DNA of 64,000 nt from Lysobacter_L cavernae (lineage in GTDB: Bacteria > Pseudomonadota > Gammaproteobacteria > Xanthomonadales > Xanthomonadaceae). The translations under genes were made by a program, and so were the position numbers. The notes beneath the pieces were generated by a model. It was not told the origin of the DNA. It made no database searches and saw nothing but the letters and a program-made list of their open reading frames with translations. The stretch is from assembly GCF_042648505.1 (NCBI RefSeq), contig NZ_JBHRXK010000004.1, positions 62,001-126,000 of the forward strand. The letters are read 5' to 3'. This document shows positions 52,885 through 61,722 of this stretch, in pieces (the first letter of the stretch is position 1; each line of letters starts with the position of its first letter).

Positions 52885-54003
52885 ATGACGGCTGACACGC
52901 TCGACACGCGCCAATTGAACCGCGCCCTGCTTGCACGGCAGGGGCTGCTCAAGCGTCGCCGCACGCCGGTGGCGCAGGCGGTGCACGCGTTGGCGGGATT
53001 GCAGTCGCAGGAGCCCAAGGATCCGTTCGTGGCGCTGTGGTCGCGACTGAGCGGCTTCAAGGGCGAACAGTTGCGCGCCGCCGCGCAGCGCCACGAGATC
53101 GTGCGCGGCAGCTACCTGCGCGCGACGATCCACACGGTCAGCGCCAGCGACTACCTCGCCTTCCGCCCGCTGTTGCAGCCGGTGATCGATCGCGAGCTGA
53201 CCAGCGTACACCGGCGCTCGATCAGCGGTGGCTTCGACGGCGCGCAGGTCGAGCCGTTGGCACGTGCGCTGATGGCGCAACGGCCGATGAGCGCGCAGGC
53301 GTTGGGTGAGGCCTTGTTGCCGCAGTTTCCCGGGGCCAACAAGGCCGGGCTCGGGCATTGGGTGCGCACGCGCGTGCCGCTGGCGATCGTGCCCAGCGAT
53401 GACCGCTGGGGTTTCCCGCGGCCGCCGCGCTTCGTGCCGGCCGAGCAGTGGCTGCAGCGGCCACTGGCGCCGGCCTCGCTTGCGCAGTTGCTGCTGCGTG
53501 GCATCGCCGCGATCGGCCCGGCCAGTTCCGCCGACCTGCGCGCGTGGTCGGCGCTGGGCGGGATCAAGCCGGTGCTGGAATCGCTGCGGCCGCAACTGCG
53601 CGTGTTCCGCGACGAGCGCGGGCGCGAACTGTTCGACCTTTCCGATGCGCCGCGCCCGCGCGAGGACACGCCGGCGCCGGTGCGCTTCCTGCCCGAGTAC
53701 GACAACGTGTTCCTGTCGCACGACGACCGTGCCCGCATCCTGCTGTCCCGGCACAACCCCCATTTCACCCAGACCAGGAACGGCCGCCGCTTGCGCGCGG
53801 TGCTGGTCGACGGCTTCGTGCGCGCGGCTTGGAGCTGGCAGCGCGTGCGCGATGCGGCGACGATCCGGGTGCAGATGTTCGAGACGTTCGCCAAAGCGAC
53901 GCAGCACGAGATCGGCACGGAGGCCGAGGCGCTGCTGCGTTTTCTGGAACCGGACGCCGACCGCCATGCGGTCGAACTGATTGACGTGACAGGGAGCCGA
54001 TGA
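52885..54003 (+). CDS. AlkZ-like DNA glycosylase-fold (HTH_42, PF06224-type) protein
   Basis: A 372-residue protein of the winged-helix AlkZ superfamily. The signature LAGLQSQEPKDPFVALWSRL (containing QSQ) lies near residue 34, then RGSYLRATIHTVSASDYL and FLPEYDNVFLSHDDR. Characterised relatives (AlkZ/AlkX) unhook DNA crosslinks or excise alkylated bases; others protect natural-product producers. Its stop overlaps the amidase start by 4 bp. Confidence 0.85.
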   Translation: MTADTLDTRQLNRALLARQGLLKRRRTPVAQAVHALAGLQSQEPKDPFVALWSRLSGFKGEQLRAAAQRHEIVRGSYLRATIHTVSASDYLAFRPLLQPVIDRELTSVHRRSISGGFDGAQVEPLARALMAQRPMSAQALGEALLPQFPGANKAGLGHWVRTRVPLAIVPSDDRWGFPRPPRFVPAEQWLQRPLAPASLAQLLLRGIAAIGPASSADLRAWSALGGIKPVLESLRPQLRVFRDERGRELFDLSDAPRPREDTPAPVRFLPEYDNVFLSHDDRARILLSRHNPHFTQTRNGRRLRAVLVDGFVRAAWSWQRVRDAATIRVQMFETFAKATQHEIGTEAEALLRFLEPDADRHAVELIDVTGSR

Positions 54004-54803
54004 TGACCGCACGCACCGCAACCCATCTGCTTGGCCTGCTGTTGCTGGTGGGCCTGACCGCCTGTGCCAGCGCGCCACCGGTGGCGCGCAACCCGCTCGC
54101 CGACTGGCGGCCGTCGCCGAACCACAACCCACGCCAGGCATCGCTGATCGTCGTTCACCACACCGAGATGGACAGCGCCGAAGCAGCGCTGCGGACCCTG
54201 CAGACGCGCAACTCCGGTGGCCGGGTCAGCGCGCATTACCTGATCGGCAACGATGGCCGGTTGTACCAGCTGGTGGCCGACGGCGAACGCGCCTGGCACG
54301 CCGGCGCTTCGCGCTGGGGCGGGCTGGCTGATCTCAATTCGGCCTCGATCGGCATCGAGCTGGACAACGACGGCCGCTCGCCGTTCAGCACCGCGCAGAT
54401 CGACAGCCTGCTGCGGCTGCTCGACGACCTCACCCGCCGCCTCGACATTCCGCGCCAGCTGGTGGTCGGGCACGGCGACATCGCGCCGACGCGCAAGAGC
54501 GATCCGAGTGTGCTGTTCCCATGGCAGCGCCTGGCCGAGGCGGGCTTCGGCCTGTGGCCGCGCGCGCCGCTGGCGCCGGCGCCGGCCGGGTTCGATCCGT
54601 GGGCGGCACTGCGCCTGATCGGCTACGACCTGAGCGACCCCGCGGCGGCGCTGCGTGCGTTCCACCGTCACTACCGCGGCCACGAGGCCGAGCAGTGGCA
54701 ACCGGGGGATGCCGACCTGCTCCACGACCTGCAGCGGCAGCTGATGGCGATGCCGGCCATGGCGCCGGCCGACACCGTCGGCGCCGCGGCCGTCACGCCG
54801 TAA
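54000..54803 (+). CDS. N-acetylmuramoyl-L-alanine amidase (AmiD-like)
   Basis: A 267-residue lipoprotein (signal ending LTACASAP). The amidase_2 domain has zinc ligands in VVHHTEMDSAE, the catalytic region GERAWHAGASRWGG and VGHGDIAPTRKSDP. A C-terminal region of about 70 residues resembles the PG-binding tail of AmiD. It cleaves the MurNAc-L-Ala bond in peptidoglycan turnover at the outer membrane. Overlaps the AlkZ-like gene by 4 bp. Confidence 0.92.
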   Translation: MMTARTATHLLGLLLLVGLTACASAPPVARNPLADWRPSPNHNPRQASLIVVHHTEMDSAEAALRTLQTRNSGGRVSAHYLIGNDGRLYQLVADGERAWHAGASRWGGLADLNSASIGIELDNDGRSPFSTAQIDSLLRLLDDLTRRLDIPRQLVVGHGDIAPTRKSDPSVLFPWQRLAEAGFGLWPRAPLAPAPAGFDPWAALRLIGYDLSDPAAALRAFHRHYRGHEAEQWQPGDADLLHDLQRQLMAMPAMAPADTVGAAAVTP

Positions 54804-54875
54804 CGCGGACGGCGGGACTGCCTGGGGGCTTGCACGAACTCCCGTTTTCATCGCACGGCAAAAGCGACAATCCCG

Positions 54876-56213
54876 CTACGCCCGATCATGCCCACCGGCC
54901 GGCTGGCGCCGGAACCGGTAGATCACCGCGCCCAACAGCAGCGCGACCACCGCGGCCAGGAGGTTGACCGCGCTGGCGCTGGCGAGCAGGCCCAGCGCCA
55001 GCACGATCGCGGCCACCGGGATCAGCGCGCCGCCGGGCAGGCGCAGGGCCTCGGCGCGATCGCCGTGGCGCGTGCGCAGCACCAGCACCGCACCGGCGGT
55101 GCCCAGGTAGGTGCACAGTCGCGACACCACCGACAGCAATGCCAACTGCACGAACGAACCCGACAGCGCCAGCGCCAACGCAATCGCGCCGAGCACGAGG
55201 ATCGCCACCACTGGCGTGTGGAAGCGCGGGTGGATCGCGGCGAGTGCGCGCGGGCCGTAGCCGTCATTGGCCAGCGCCAGCAGGTAGCGCGGCGCCAGCA
55301 TCACCGTGTTGCTGCTGGTGCCCAGGATCGACACGCTGGCGCCGATCGTCATCAGCAAGGCCAGGCCGGTGCCGCTGAAGCGCGCCGCGGCCTCGGCCAA
55401 TGGCGTCGGCGACGTGGCCAGGTTGGGCAAGGTGTTCAGCGCCACCCACTGCACGCTGACATAGACCAGCGTGACCGTGACGATCATCGTCAGCAGCGCA
55501 AACGGCACGTCACGGCGCGGATTGCGGTACTCGCCGGCTGCGGCCGGCAGGTTCTCGAAGCCGGCGTAGGCGAACAGCAACAGCAGCGCTGCCTCGCCCA
55601 GGGTCTTCGGCGACAGCGGCGCGTGCGCCAGCGCGGCGTCGACAGGCTGCGTGCTGATATGGAGCGCGCCGATGACGACGAACAGCAGCAACGGCAGCAG
55701 CTTGGCGATTGCCAGGAACACGCCGGTGCGTGCCGCGGCGCGCACGCCGATCACGTTGATCGCGACCAGCAGCCCCAGCGAGCCGGTGATGATCGCCACG
55801 CGCGGTGCGCCGGAAGTGGCCGCCGGCCAGAAGTGCGCAACCGCCGCGGCCAGGCCGTTGCTCAACGCGGCCGCGGTGGCGATGCGGGTCAGCAGCAGCA
55901 TCCAGCCGACCTCGAAGCCGATGAACGCTCCGAACGCTTCGCGCGCATACAGATAACCGCCACCGGGCTGGTCGAAGTAGCTGGCCGCCTGCGCGTAGCA
56001 CAGCACCAGCAGGCTTACCGCGAGCCCGGCCAGCAGCACCGCCCACAGGCTGGCCGGGCCAAGCAGCGCGGCCGCGGCCGCCGGCAACAGGTAGATGCCG
56101 CTGCCGATCACGTCGTTGATGGAGAGGCCGACGATCTGCCAGCGGCTGACGGCACGCAGCGTGCCGGGCGCGGGCAACGAGGGGGCGGAACGGGGCGGTG
56201 TCGGCAGAGCCAA
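54876..56213 (-). CDS. APC-family amino-acid permease
   Basis: A 445-residue inner-membrane transporter with about twelve membrane segments. TM1 begins GLSINDVIGSGIYLLPAAAA, the APC substrate loop, and TM6 region is FAYAGFENLPAAAGEYRNP. Relatives carry amino acids or polyamines by proton symport or exchange. Convergent with the AmiD gene, so no operon is implied. Substrate not predictable. Confidence 0.9.
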   Translation of the reverse strand: MALPTPPRSAPSLPAPGTLRAVSRWQIVGLSINDVIGSGIYLLPAAAAALLGPASLWAVLLAGLAVSLLVLCYAQAASYFDQPGGGYLYAREAFGAFIGFEVGWMLLLTRIATAAALSNGLAAAVAHFWPAATSGAPRVAIITGSLGLLVAINVIGVRAAARTGVFLAIAKLLPLLLFVVIGALHISTQPVDAALAHAPLSPKTLGEAALLLLFAYAGFENLPAAAGEYRNPRRDVPFALLTMIVTVTLVYVSVQWVALNTLPNLATSPTPLAEAAARFSGTGLALLMTIGASVSILGTSSNTVMLAPRYLLALANDGYGPRALAAIHPRFHTPVVAILVLGAIALALALSGSFVQLALLSVVSRLCTYLGTAGAVLVLRTRHGDRAEALRLPGGALIPVAAIVLALGLLASASAVNLLAAVVALLLGAVIYRFRRQPAGGHDRA

Positions 56214-56316
56214 GCGGTCACCCGCGCGGTGGTCTGACCGCGAGAGTGCCTGAGCCGGCCCCTGCGTACCACGACCGGGTTCAACTTCTGGCGGGCGGTG
56301 GCGCGACGATGGAAAC

Positions 56317-56350
56317 GACGAAGCCGCCGGCTTGCGCCGACGGCTTCGTC
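56317..56350 (-). terminator. Terminator after the beta-barrel gene
   Basis: GACGAAGCCG...CGGCTTCGTC arms (56317-56326, 56341-56350) lie just downstream of the minus-strand OMP stop (56375), followed on that strand by GTTTCC. This fits a rho-independent terminator for the OMP gene. Confidence 0.65.
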
Positions 56351-56374
56351 TGAACGGCTTGGTCCGTCAGGCCA

Positions 56375-56908
56375 TCAGAAGTCGTAACGGACCTGCAGCT
56401 GCGCCAGGTCGAGGTCGGTGTCCTCGACTTCGAAGCGGCTGTACTCGCCACGCAACGCGATGCTGTCGTTGAAGCGGTATTGCAGGCCGACGCCGTAGGT
56501 CGGGTCGGTGCCGTTGTCGTCGTTGTTGCCGACCAGCCCCGGGATCGCCGTGTCCAGGTCCCAGCGCTGGAAGCCGGCCTTGGCATAGGCCGAGAACTTG
56601 TCGGTGAAGGGCACGCTGCCGACCGCGGTCAGGTAGACCGAACTGGCTTCCAGATCTGTGCCGGTGCCGCGCGGCTCAAGCTTGCCGAAATCGGCATAGC
56701 CGCCTTCGAGGCCGAAGTAGCGATTGAACTGGTAGCCGCCGAACACCGAGAACGCGGTGTCCTCGTCGTCGTAATCGCGCTCGTCGACATAGGACTGGCC
56801 GACACCGGCACCGGCATAGAAGCCTTTGTCTGCGGCCTGCGCGCCGAACGCGGCGGCACCGGCCAGGACGGCGATGAGGGCGCTGAAAAGCATTTTGTTC
56901 TTGCTCAT
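56375..56908 (-). CDS. Outer-membrane beta-barrel protein (OmpA/Opa-like eight-strand)
   Basis: A 177-residue porin-like protein. A signal peptide (LIAVLAGAAAFGAQA) precedes alternating amphipathic strands GFYAGAGVGQSYV, AFSVFGGYQFNRYFGLEGGY, SVYLTAVGSVP and a C-terminal ...AQLQVRYDF ending in the Phe that marks outer-membrane insertion. It resembles the short OmpA-like barrels of Xanthomonadaceae. No periplasmic OmpA domain is present. A possible structural or adhesion role. Confidence 0.88.
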   Translation of the reverse strand: MSKNKMLFSALIAVLAGAAAFGAQAADKGFYAGAGVGQSYVDERDYDDEDTAFSVFGGYQFNRYFGLEGGYADFGKLEPRGTGTDLEASSVYLTAVGSVPFTDKFSAYAKAGFQRWDLDTAIPGLVGNNDDNGTDPTYGVGLQYRFNDSIALRGEYSRFEVEDTDLDLAQLQVRYDF

Positions 56909-57355
56909 TGCTGTTTTGACTCCTGCAACGGACACCGCGACCAATCGGGGGAGGGAGCGGTGGCGTCTAGGGCGAAGGGCCCCGGCGGAATGCCTGGACT
57001 GCCATCGCTGCAGGACAAAAGTGGGTTCGCCAAATCCAGAACAAAGCCGGATTTCGGGCGATACACAATCCCGCATGTGGAACAAATGCGGCGCCTCGCG
57101 TGCCGCACCTTCGGGGCCGACTTGACCGAATCTGGCGAAACGCTGCGACCCGATACGCAAGCGATTGCGGCAGTTTTACGATCGCCATCGCGCGATCGTG
57201 ATGGGGGGCACGATCGCGAGGGGCCGCCCAGGTGCCGGATCGAATCCTCCGTGACGTGTTTCAAGGGTGGTGCTCGTCTGCGCCGCCCTTCCATGGTTCG
57301 TTCGCGGCGCAGTGCTGCGGTCGAACCCTCCATCAGCAGCAAGGGACTCATGCGC
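56909..57355. other. 447-bp divergent region between OMP and the small secreted protein
   Basis: No gene is supported. It presumably carries both divergent promoters. A dyad-like stretch CCATCGCGCGATCGTGATGG sits near 57187-57206, and AAATCC...GGATTT near 57031-57054. Neither matches a regulator I recognise. Confidence 0.45.
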
Positions 57356-57835
57356 ATGGTTTCGAAAAATCGGATTTTCAGCGGGCTGTTGCTGGCCCTT
57401 GCCCTGTCGTTGTCCTTCGCCGTCGCGGCGGTCGAGACGGCCCAGGTTTTCGATGTGGCGACGGTGAAGGCCAAGCAGGACAAGATCCGTCGCGCGATGC
57501 AGTCGGGCACGGGCGGCTACCAGGACCTGCCAGCCGAAACCCGCAGCGAACTGCAAACGCGCCAGGGGGCATTGCTGCAGACCATCGACGGACGCACGTA
57601 CGCCGACCTCAGCGAGCAGCAGCGTGCCGAAGCGTCACAGAACATCGCCTGGATCGACAAGGTGTCGCAGCAGGCTGAAGACGGCCGCATGATCTGCGAG
57701 CGCGTCAAGCCAGTGGGCAGCAACCGCACCGAGCGGGTCTGCAAGACCGCGAAGCAACGGCGCGAGGAACGCGAAGCAGCGCGCGGGTCGGTGGAGAATG
57801 CGGGGCGGGGGATCGAGAGAGCCAAGTTGGATTAA
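57356..57835 (+). CDS. Small secreted charged protein, unknown
   Basis: A 159-residue exported protein (signal VSKNRIFSGLLLALALSLSF). The mature part is helical and charged with a conserved-looking GTGGYQDLPAETRSELQTRQGALLQ, QQRAEASQNIAWIDKVSQQ and a Cys pair (MICERVK, RVCKTAK). The C-terminal tail is Arg/Glu-rich (RREEREAARG). The ATG at 57356 sits 9 nt after AAGGGA; one 6 bp upstream is too close. Function unknown. Confidence 0.72.
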   Translation: MVSKNRIFSGLLLALALSLSFAVAAVETAQVFDVATVKAKQDKIRRAMQSGTGGYQDLPAETRSELQTRQGALLQTIDGRTYADLSEQQRAEASQNIAWIDKVSQQAEDGRMICERVKPVGSNRTERVCKTAKQRREEREAARGSVENAGRGIERAKLD

Positions 57836-58179
57836 TTCCGCATGGCGGCTGTTCCAGGAACCGCAGTGCCTCCTGTATGGCATGCAGTGCGCACCGCTCC
57901 CATCAAACGCTCCCATCAAAGACGGCGCGAACCTGCCGGTTCGTAAACGTTGTGTTGGGTTCACGCGCAACGGCGTGCGACAGAAGGCGAAGCTTTGATC
58001 AGAGTCACGTTTTAATGAAACGTGCTGCCAAATAACGCGTGTGCCTAAAGCCTGCGGCGGATTGGTTGGTTAACTCTCTGTGATTCGTGCAGTTGCAGTG
58101 TGGTTCGGGTTCATCACCGTGACGGCAGTGTGCGGTGGTGCGGCCATGACGAGGCACACATCCATTCTTGGAGAGACTC
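57836..58179. promoter_or_regulatory. Upstream region of a 50-residue lipoprotein, homologous to 60956-61240
   Basis: Contains a 23-bp block (57935-57957, beginning GCCGGTTCGTAAACG) found again at 60980-61002, with further partial matches downstream (GGTTGGTTAA near 58062; CATTCATTC/CATCCATTC before each start). Both blocks lie about 245-260 bp before a small secreted protein. A duplicated promoter/leader module is the best reading. Confidence 0.6.
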
Positions 58180-58332
58180 ATGAAGACAACCGTTCGCACT
58201 GCTTTCTTCGCCCTGCTGACGTTGAGCGTACTGACGCTGGCGGCCTGCGCCACCAAGGAGCCGGCCTCGGAGGCGGCGCCGGCAGCCGAAGCCGCGGCGA
58301 CCGGCGACGCCAGTGCCACCCCCACGCCGTAA
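58180..58332 (+). CDS. Very small lipoprotein (50 residues)
   Basis: A 50-residue protein too short for routine gene finding. After MKTTVRTAFFALLTLSVLTLAAC comes the lipobox Cys23, then a 27-residue Ala/Glu-rich tail. GGAGAG precedes the ATG by about 5 nt, and a perfect terminator follows at 58421. Such peptides may act as small outer-membrane lipoproteins. The shared upstream module with the EF-hand gene supports expression. Confidence 0.75.
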   Translation: MKTTVRTAFFALLTLSVLTLAACATKEPASEAAPAAEAAATGDASATPTP

Positions 58333-58420
58333 CAGGCCTGCCGTAATCGTTATCCGCGACAAGGCACCGTCGCGACAAAGTGACCGGCCCCGCTAGAGGG
58401 CAGGCCTTCGAGTTGTTGGT

Positions 58421-58448
58421 GCGAAAGGCGGCTACGGCCGCCTTTCGC
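58421..58448 (+). terminator. Terminator after the 50-residue lipoprotein
   Basis: GCGAAAGGCGGC, TACG loop, GCCGCCTTTCGC form a perfect 12-bp stem (58421-58432 and 58437-58448) followed by TTGTCC, about 90 bp after the stop. Confidence 0.7.
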
Positions 58449-58574
58449 TTGTCCAGCATGCGGAAAATGTGCCCGGCGAAGGCCGGGCCGGTCGTAGCGG
58501 TGCAGCAGCTGCGCGGGGAAGCGGGAAGCGGTCGACATGGGCGGGCAGCCTGGGCAACGGCTGCCGCGCCCGCC

Positions 58575-58588
58575 TTGACCTGGATCAA
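58575..58588. promoter_or_regulatory. FNR/Anr-like site upstream of the SLT gene
   Basis: TTGAC-CTGG-ATCAA fits the FNR/Anr consensus TTGAY-N4-RTCAA exactly and lies 63-76 bp before the ATG at 58651. It could place the transglycosylase under oxygen control. A single short site can occur by chance. Confidence 0.5.
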
Positions 58589-58650
58589 GGCGACAGGCCG
58601 TCACCGCACCATTGCACCGGCGCTCAGCCATCAGGCCTAGAATCCGCGGC

Positions 58651-59457
58651 ATGGTCCGGTTACGCCCTGGTGCGATGATCGCGCTGGCCGTCATGGCGAT
58701 GGCGAGTACGCCGGTGCAGGCGCGCACGGTCTACCGTTGTGTCCGCGACGGCACGGTCAGCCTGGCCACCGCCCCGGAGCCGGGCTCGCGCTGCACCGCC
58801 CGCGAGATCGACGACAACGCGGTCAAACTGCCCAACCTGTGGGGCGCGATGGGCGCAGTCAGCGGCACGCTGTACGAGCGCCAGCAGGACGGCAAGACCG
58901 TGTACAGCACGCGCAAGCTGCCCGGCTCGGTGAAGGTGCTGTCGTTCACCGTGCAAACGCCGCCGGGCGAGCCCGCGCACCCTGGCCTGGGCCGCATCGG
59001 CCGGCCGCAGTTGGACAAGTACCCGGCGCAGTTCCGTGCCGCGGCCCGGGCCACCGGCGTCGACGACGCCTGGTTGCGTGCGATCGCCCATGCCGAGAGC
59101 GGCTTCGACGCCGCCGCGGTGTCGCCGAAAGGTGCCCAGGGCGTGATGCAGCTGATGCCGGCGACGAGTCGCGAGTACGGCGTGGCCGATCCGTTTTCCT
59201 CCAGCGAATCGATCAACGCCGGCGCGCGTCATCTCCAGCTTCTGATGAAGCGCTACCGCAACGACCTCACCCTGGTCGCGGCGGCCTACAACGCCGGCAT
59301 CGGTGCAGTCACCCGCTACGGCGGCGTGCCGCCGTACGCCGAAACCCAAGTCTATATCGCCAAGGTGCAGGCACTGCACGCCGGCTACCGTGCCGCGCTC
59401 ACCGGCAAAACGGCACCCTCGGCCAAGACCGCGGCCAAGGCCACGACGGCGCCGTAG
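58651..59457 (+). CDS. SLT-domain lytic transglycosylase, secreted
   Basis: A 268-residue exported protein. The signal (ALAVMAMASTPVQA) precedes a DUF4124-like segment (YRCVRDGTVSLATAPEPG) and the SLT domain with catalytic Glu149 in AHAESGFDAAAVSPKGAQGVM and QLMPATSREYGV, NAGARHLQLLMKRY, AAYNAGIGAVTRYGG. It cleaves glycan strands in the periplasm. A possible FNR site lies upstream. Confidence 0.9.
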   Translation: MVRLRPGAMIALAVMAMASTPVQARTVYRCVRDGTVSLATAPEPGSRCTAREIDDNAVKLPNLWGAMGAVSGTLYERQQDGKTVYSTRKLPGSVKVLSFTVQTPPGEPAHPGLGRIGRPQLDKYPAQFRAAARATGVDDAWLRAIAHAESGFDAAAVSPKGAQGVMQLMPATSREYGVADPFSSSESINAGARHLQLLMKRYRNDLTLVAAAYNAGIGAVTRYGGVPPYAETQVYIAKVQALHAGYRAALTGKTAPSAKTAAKATTAP

Positions 59458-59557
59458 CCGGCTCGGCTGCGGTTGATCCGAACAGCCGTTGCAACCGCCC
59501 ACGCGGCACGTATCCGATGCTTGCTGCGCGACTCCTCGCCGCGTGATCGGCGCGAAC

Positions 59558-60055
59558 TCAGGCCATCGCCTTGGTGGCCTCGTACGGCAACGGTGTCGCG
59601 CCCGCCTGCACCAGGCTGGGCTCGATCTGCGTGAGCAGTTCCTTGCTGCCGTCCAGGACTACCAGGATGCGGCCGGCCTGGATCTCGGCGTCGAACTTGC
59701 GACGGATCGGATCCGGCAGCGACGACCCCACCAGCGCCGATGCCCAGCTGCCGACCAAGGCGCCGGCCACGGCCGCGGCGGCGGCACCGGCCAATGTCAG
59801 CCCGATCGGTGTCAGCACCACCGCGGCCAGTCCGGCCAGCAGGCCGGCGCCGCCGCCGTACGCGGCGCCACGCAGGGCTGCGGGTAGCAGATCGGTGTCG
59901 GCTTCCTTGCGTTCGTTCGGGATCGCGTCGAGTTCGATGTCGGAGCGCGCGACCAGCAGGATGTCGTCGTCGCGGATGCCGGCGTTGCGGGCGGTGTTCA
60001 TGACTGCCTGCGCGGCGTCCAGGTCGGGCGTGCTGAAGACATGGCGGAGTTTCAT
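59558..60055 (-). CDS. DUF1269-like glycine-zipper protein
   Basis: A 165-residue protein. The N-terminal 50 residues (KLRHVFSTPDLDAAQAVMNTA) form an alpha/beta DUF1269-like part; residues about 60-110 are a Gly/Ala-rich hydrophobic stretch (GGAGLLAGLAAVVLTPIGLTL), and a soluble C-terminal segment follows. The layout suggests a membrane-inserted glycine zipper. Function unknown. Divergent from the lipoprotein at 60224. Confidence 0.78.
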   Translation of the reverse strand: MKLRHVFSTPDLDAAQAVMNTARNAGIRDDDILLVARSDIELDAIPNERKEADTDLLPAALRGAAYGGGAGLLAGLAAVVLTPIGLTLAGAAAAAVAGALVGSWASALVGSSLPDPIRRKFDAEIQAGRILVVLDGSKELLTQIEPSLVQAGATPLPYEATKAMA

Positions 60056-60223
60056 CGTCGCTCCCGGTTGCGATGGGCCGGGCGCGTCGGCACGCGGTGC
60101 ATGACCACCGTGACGAGTCGACGGTCCAGTCGTTACAGCTTTGTCCGCCTGCGGTTACCGGCGCGTGATGGGGTCCACCGGCGTGGTGCTAAGGTGCTTG
60201 CGCCCATCGCACGAGGTTCGGCC

Positions 60224-60733
60224 ATGACCGCATCGCGCAAGCCCTGCCTGTGGACGGCCAGCCTCGTACTGGCCCTGGGGGCGTGCCAGCAGCAGACTCC
60301 GCCGACCGAGCCCAACTCGCCCATCGAGGCGCAGACCACGGCCGACACTTCGGCGCAACCGGCGCGGTCGACCGACGCGCCAACGCCGATGGCGGAAACC
60401 GCAACGGCGACGCCCGCCGCTGCAGTCGATCCGGCCGCGTTTGTCGGCAAGGTCTGGCGGGTGAAGGAAGCCTCGGCGGTCGAGCCGGGCACCACCTACG
60501 CCTTCCTCGCCGATGGCACGCTGGTGATCGATTCACCCAACGGCACGCCGTTGTACGGCCAGTGGACCTTCGCCGACGGCGCGCTGACGCTGGTCGAGGA
60601 AGGCCTCTCGTACCCGGCCGACATCCTCAAGCTCGATGCCGGTGCGTTCCACCTGCGCAGCCACAACCCGGGGGGTGCGGTCGATATCCAACTGGTGCCC
60701 GCGCCGGACGTGGCACTGCCGACCAGGAAATAA
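60224..60733 (+). CDS. Hypothetical lipoprotein
   Basis: A 169-residue lipoprotein (signal SLVLALGAC, Cys21). A Thr/Pro-rich linker (about 22-65) is followed by a beta-rich domain beginning AFVGKVWRVKEASAVEPGTTYAF and ending VDIQLVPAPDVALPTRK, a META/lipocalin-like arrangement I cannot name with certainty. It is followed by a zinc-ribbon gene 33 bp downstream. Confidence 0.72.
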   Translation: MTASRKPCLWTASLVLALGACQQQTPPTEPNSPIEAQTTADTSAQPARSTDAPTPMAETATATPAAAVDPAAFVGKVWRVKEASAVEPGTTYAFLADGTLVIDSPNGTPLYGQWTFADGALTLVEEGLSYPADILKLDAGAFHLRSHNPGGAVDIQLVPAPDVALPTRK

Positions 60734-60766
60734 ACACGCGGCGTGTCATGCGCGCGAGTCGAGACC

Positions 60767-60955
60767 ATGCTGCCTTCAGCGGAAGTCCAGTGCCCGTACT
60801 GCGGCGAGTCGATCGTCCTGATGATCGACGACTCCGCCGGCGCGCAGCGTTACATCGAGGACTGCCAGGTCTGTTGCCGGCCGATCACCGTGGCGGTGCG
60901 CTTCGACGAGGACGGCGTGCCGCAGGTCGCGGTGTCGTCCGAGGACGAGGCGTAG
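60767..60955 (+). CDS. CPXCG-motif small zinc-ribbon protein
   Basis: A 62-residue cysteine-rich protein with CPYCGES near the start and CQVCCRP in the middle, the typical CPXCG-family zinc ribbon of Xanthomonadaceae. Probably binds Zn; a regulatory or chaperone role is unknown. The ATG at 60767 was preferred to one 24 bp upstream because it matches family length. Confidence 0.85.
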   Translation: MLPSAEVQCPYCGESIVLMIDDSAGAQRYIEDCQVCCRPITVAVRFDEDGVPQVAVSSEDEA

Positions 60956-61240
60956 CGCACGTTTCGCAGCGGTTGACACGCCGGTTCGTAAACGTTGTGT
61001 TGTGTTCAGTGATGCGCGGCCGGTGCATCAAGTGCGAATGACGCTTTGCGTCACGTTTCGACGCGACTGTCATCACCGATTGCCCTGCGGCTTAGCGTCA
61101 TTGCCGGCCACGGTGGTTAAGCCAACGTAGCTTTAACGCTTGTGACCTCCGGTTCGTTCATGCGTGCGCCGGCAAGGTGCCTGCGTGCGGTACGCAACAG
61201 GCAAACAGGCCGCGCAGCACATTCATTCCAGGAGACACGC
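60956..61240. promoter_or_regulatory. Upstream region of the EF-hand gene, homologous to 57836-58179
   Basis: Contains the 23-bp block at 60980-61002, preceded by TTGACA at 60973-60978 with a 17-bp gap to TGTGTT, a weak -10. Later parts partly match the region before the 50-residue lipoprotein, ending CATTCATTCCAGGAGAC before the ATG. Confidence 0.6.
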
Positions 61241-61597
61241 ATGAACCACCTTTCCCGCAAGTCGCTGATCGGCACCTTCGCGCTGGTCGCCACGCTGTCG
61301 GCACCGCTGGCCTTCGCGCAGGCGCAATCCGCCGACGCAGCCGCCGAACAGGCCGCCCCGGCCGCGCAGGCCGACACCGCAGCCGCTGGGCCGCAGAAGA
61401 AGAGCTGGGCCGACGTTGACGTCGACAAGGACGGCAAGCTGAGCAAGACCGAAGCCGGCACGGTGCCGGCGCTGGGCCAGGTGTTCGACCAGGCCGACGC
61501 CAACGCCGACGGTGCGCTCACCGCCGACGAGTACAAGGCCTATGTCGCCAAGGCCCAGACCGGCGGGGCCAAGGTCGGCAGCGGTGGTCAGCGCTAA
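61241..61597 (+). CDS. Secreted EF-hand calcium-binding protein
   Basis: A 118-residue exported protein (signal LVATLSAPLAFA). Two canonical EF-hand loops follow: DVDKDGKLSKTE and DANADGALTADE, each with Asp at 1, Asp or Asn at 3, Asp at 5, Gly at 6 and Glu at 12. An Ala/Gln-rich linker lies between signal and loops. It probably binds Ca in the periplasm or outside. AGGAG precedes the ATG; a perfect terminator follows at 61628. Confidence 0.88.
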   Translation: MNHLSRKSLIGTFALVATLSAPLAFAQAQSADAAAEQAAPAAQADTAAAGPQKKSWADVDVDKDGKLSKTEAGTVPALGQVFDQADANADGALTADEYKAYVAKAQTGGAKVGSGGQR

Positions 61598-61627
61598 GCG
61601 CTAAGCAGGGCCAGGACTCTTTGCACA

Positions 61628-61657
61628 GGAAAGGGCGGCCCATCGGCCGCCCTTTCC
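61628..61657. terminator. Rho-independent-like terminator after the EF-hand gene
   Basis: GGAAAGGGCGGCC, CATC loop and GGCCGCCCTTTCC form a perfect 13-bp stem (61628-61640 and 61645-61657) followed by GTTTCC. It ends the EF-hand transcript before the HAD gene. Confidence 0.75.
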
Positions 61658-61722
61658 GTTTCCAGGTGCCACGCTCCAGGCGCCACGTTCTGGACGACAC
61701 CACGACGCTTCATAATGTGCCG

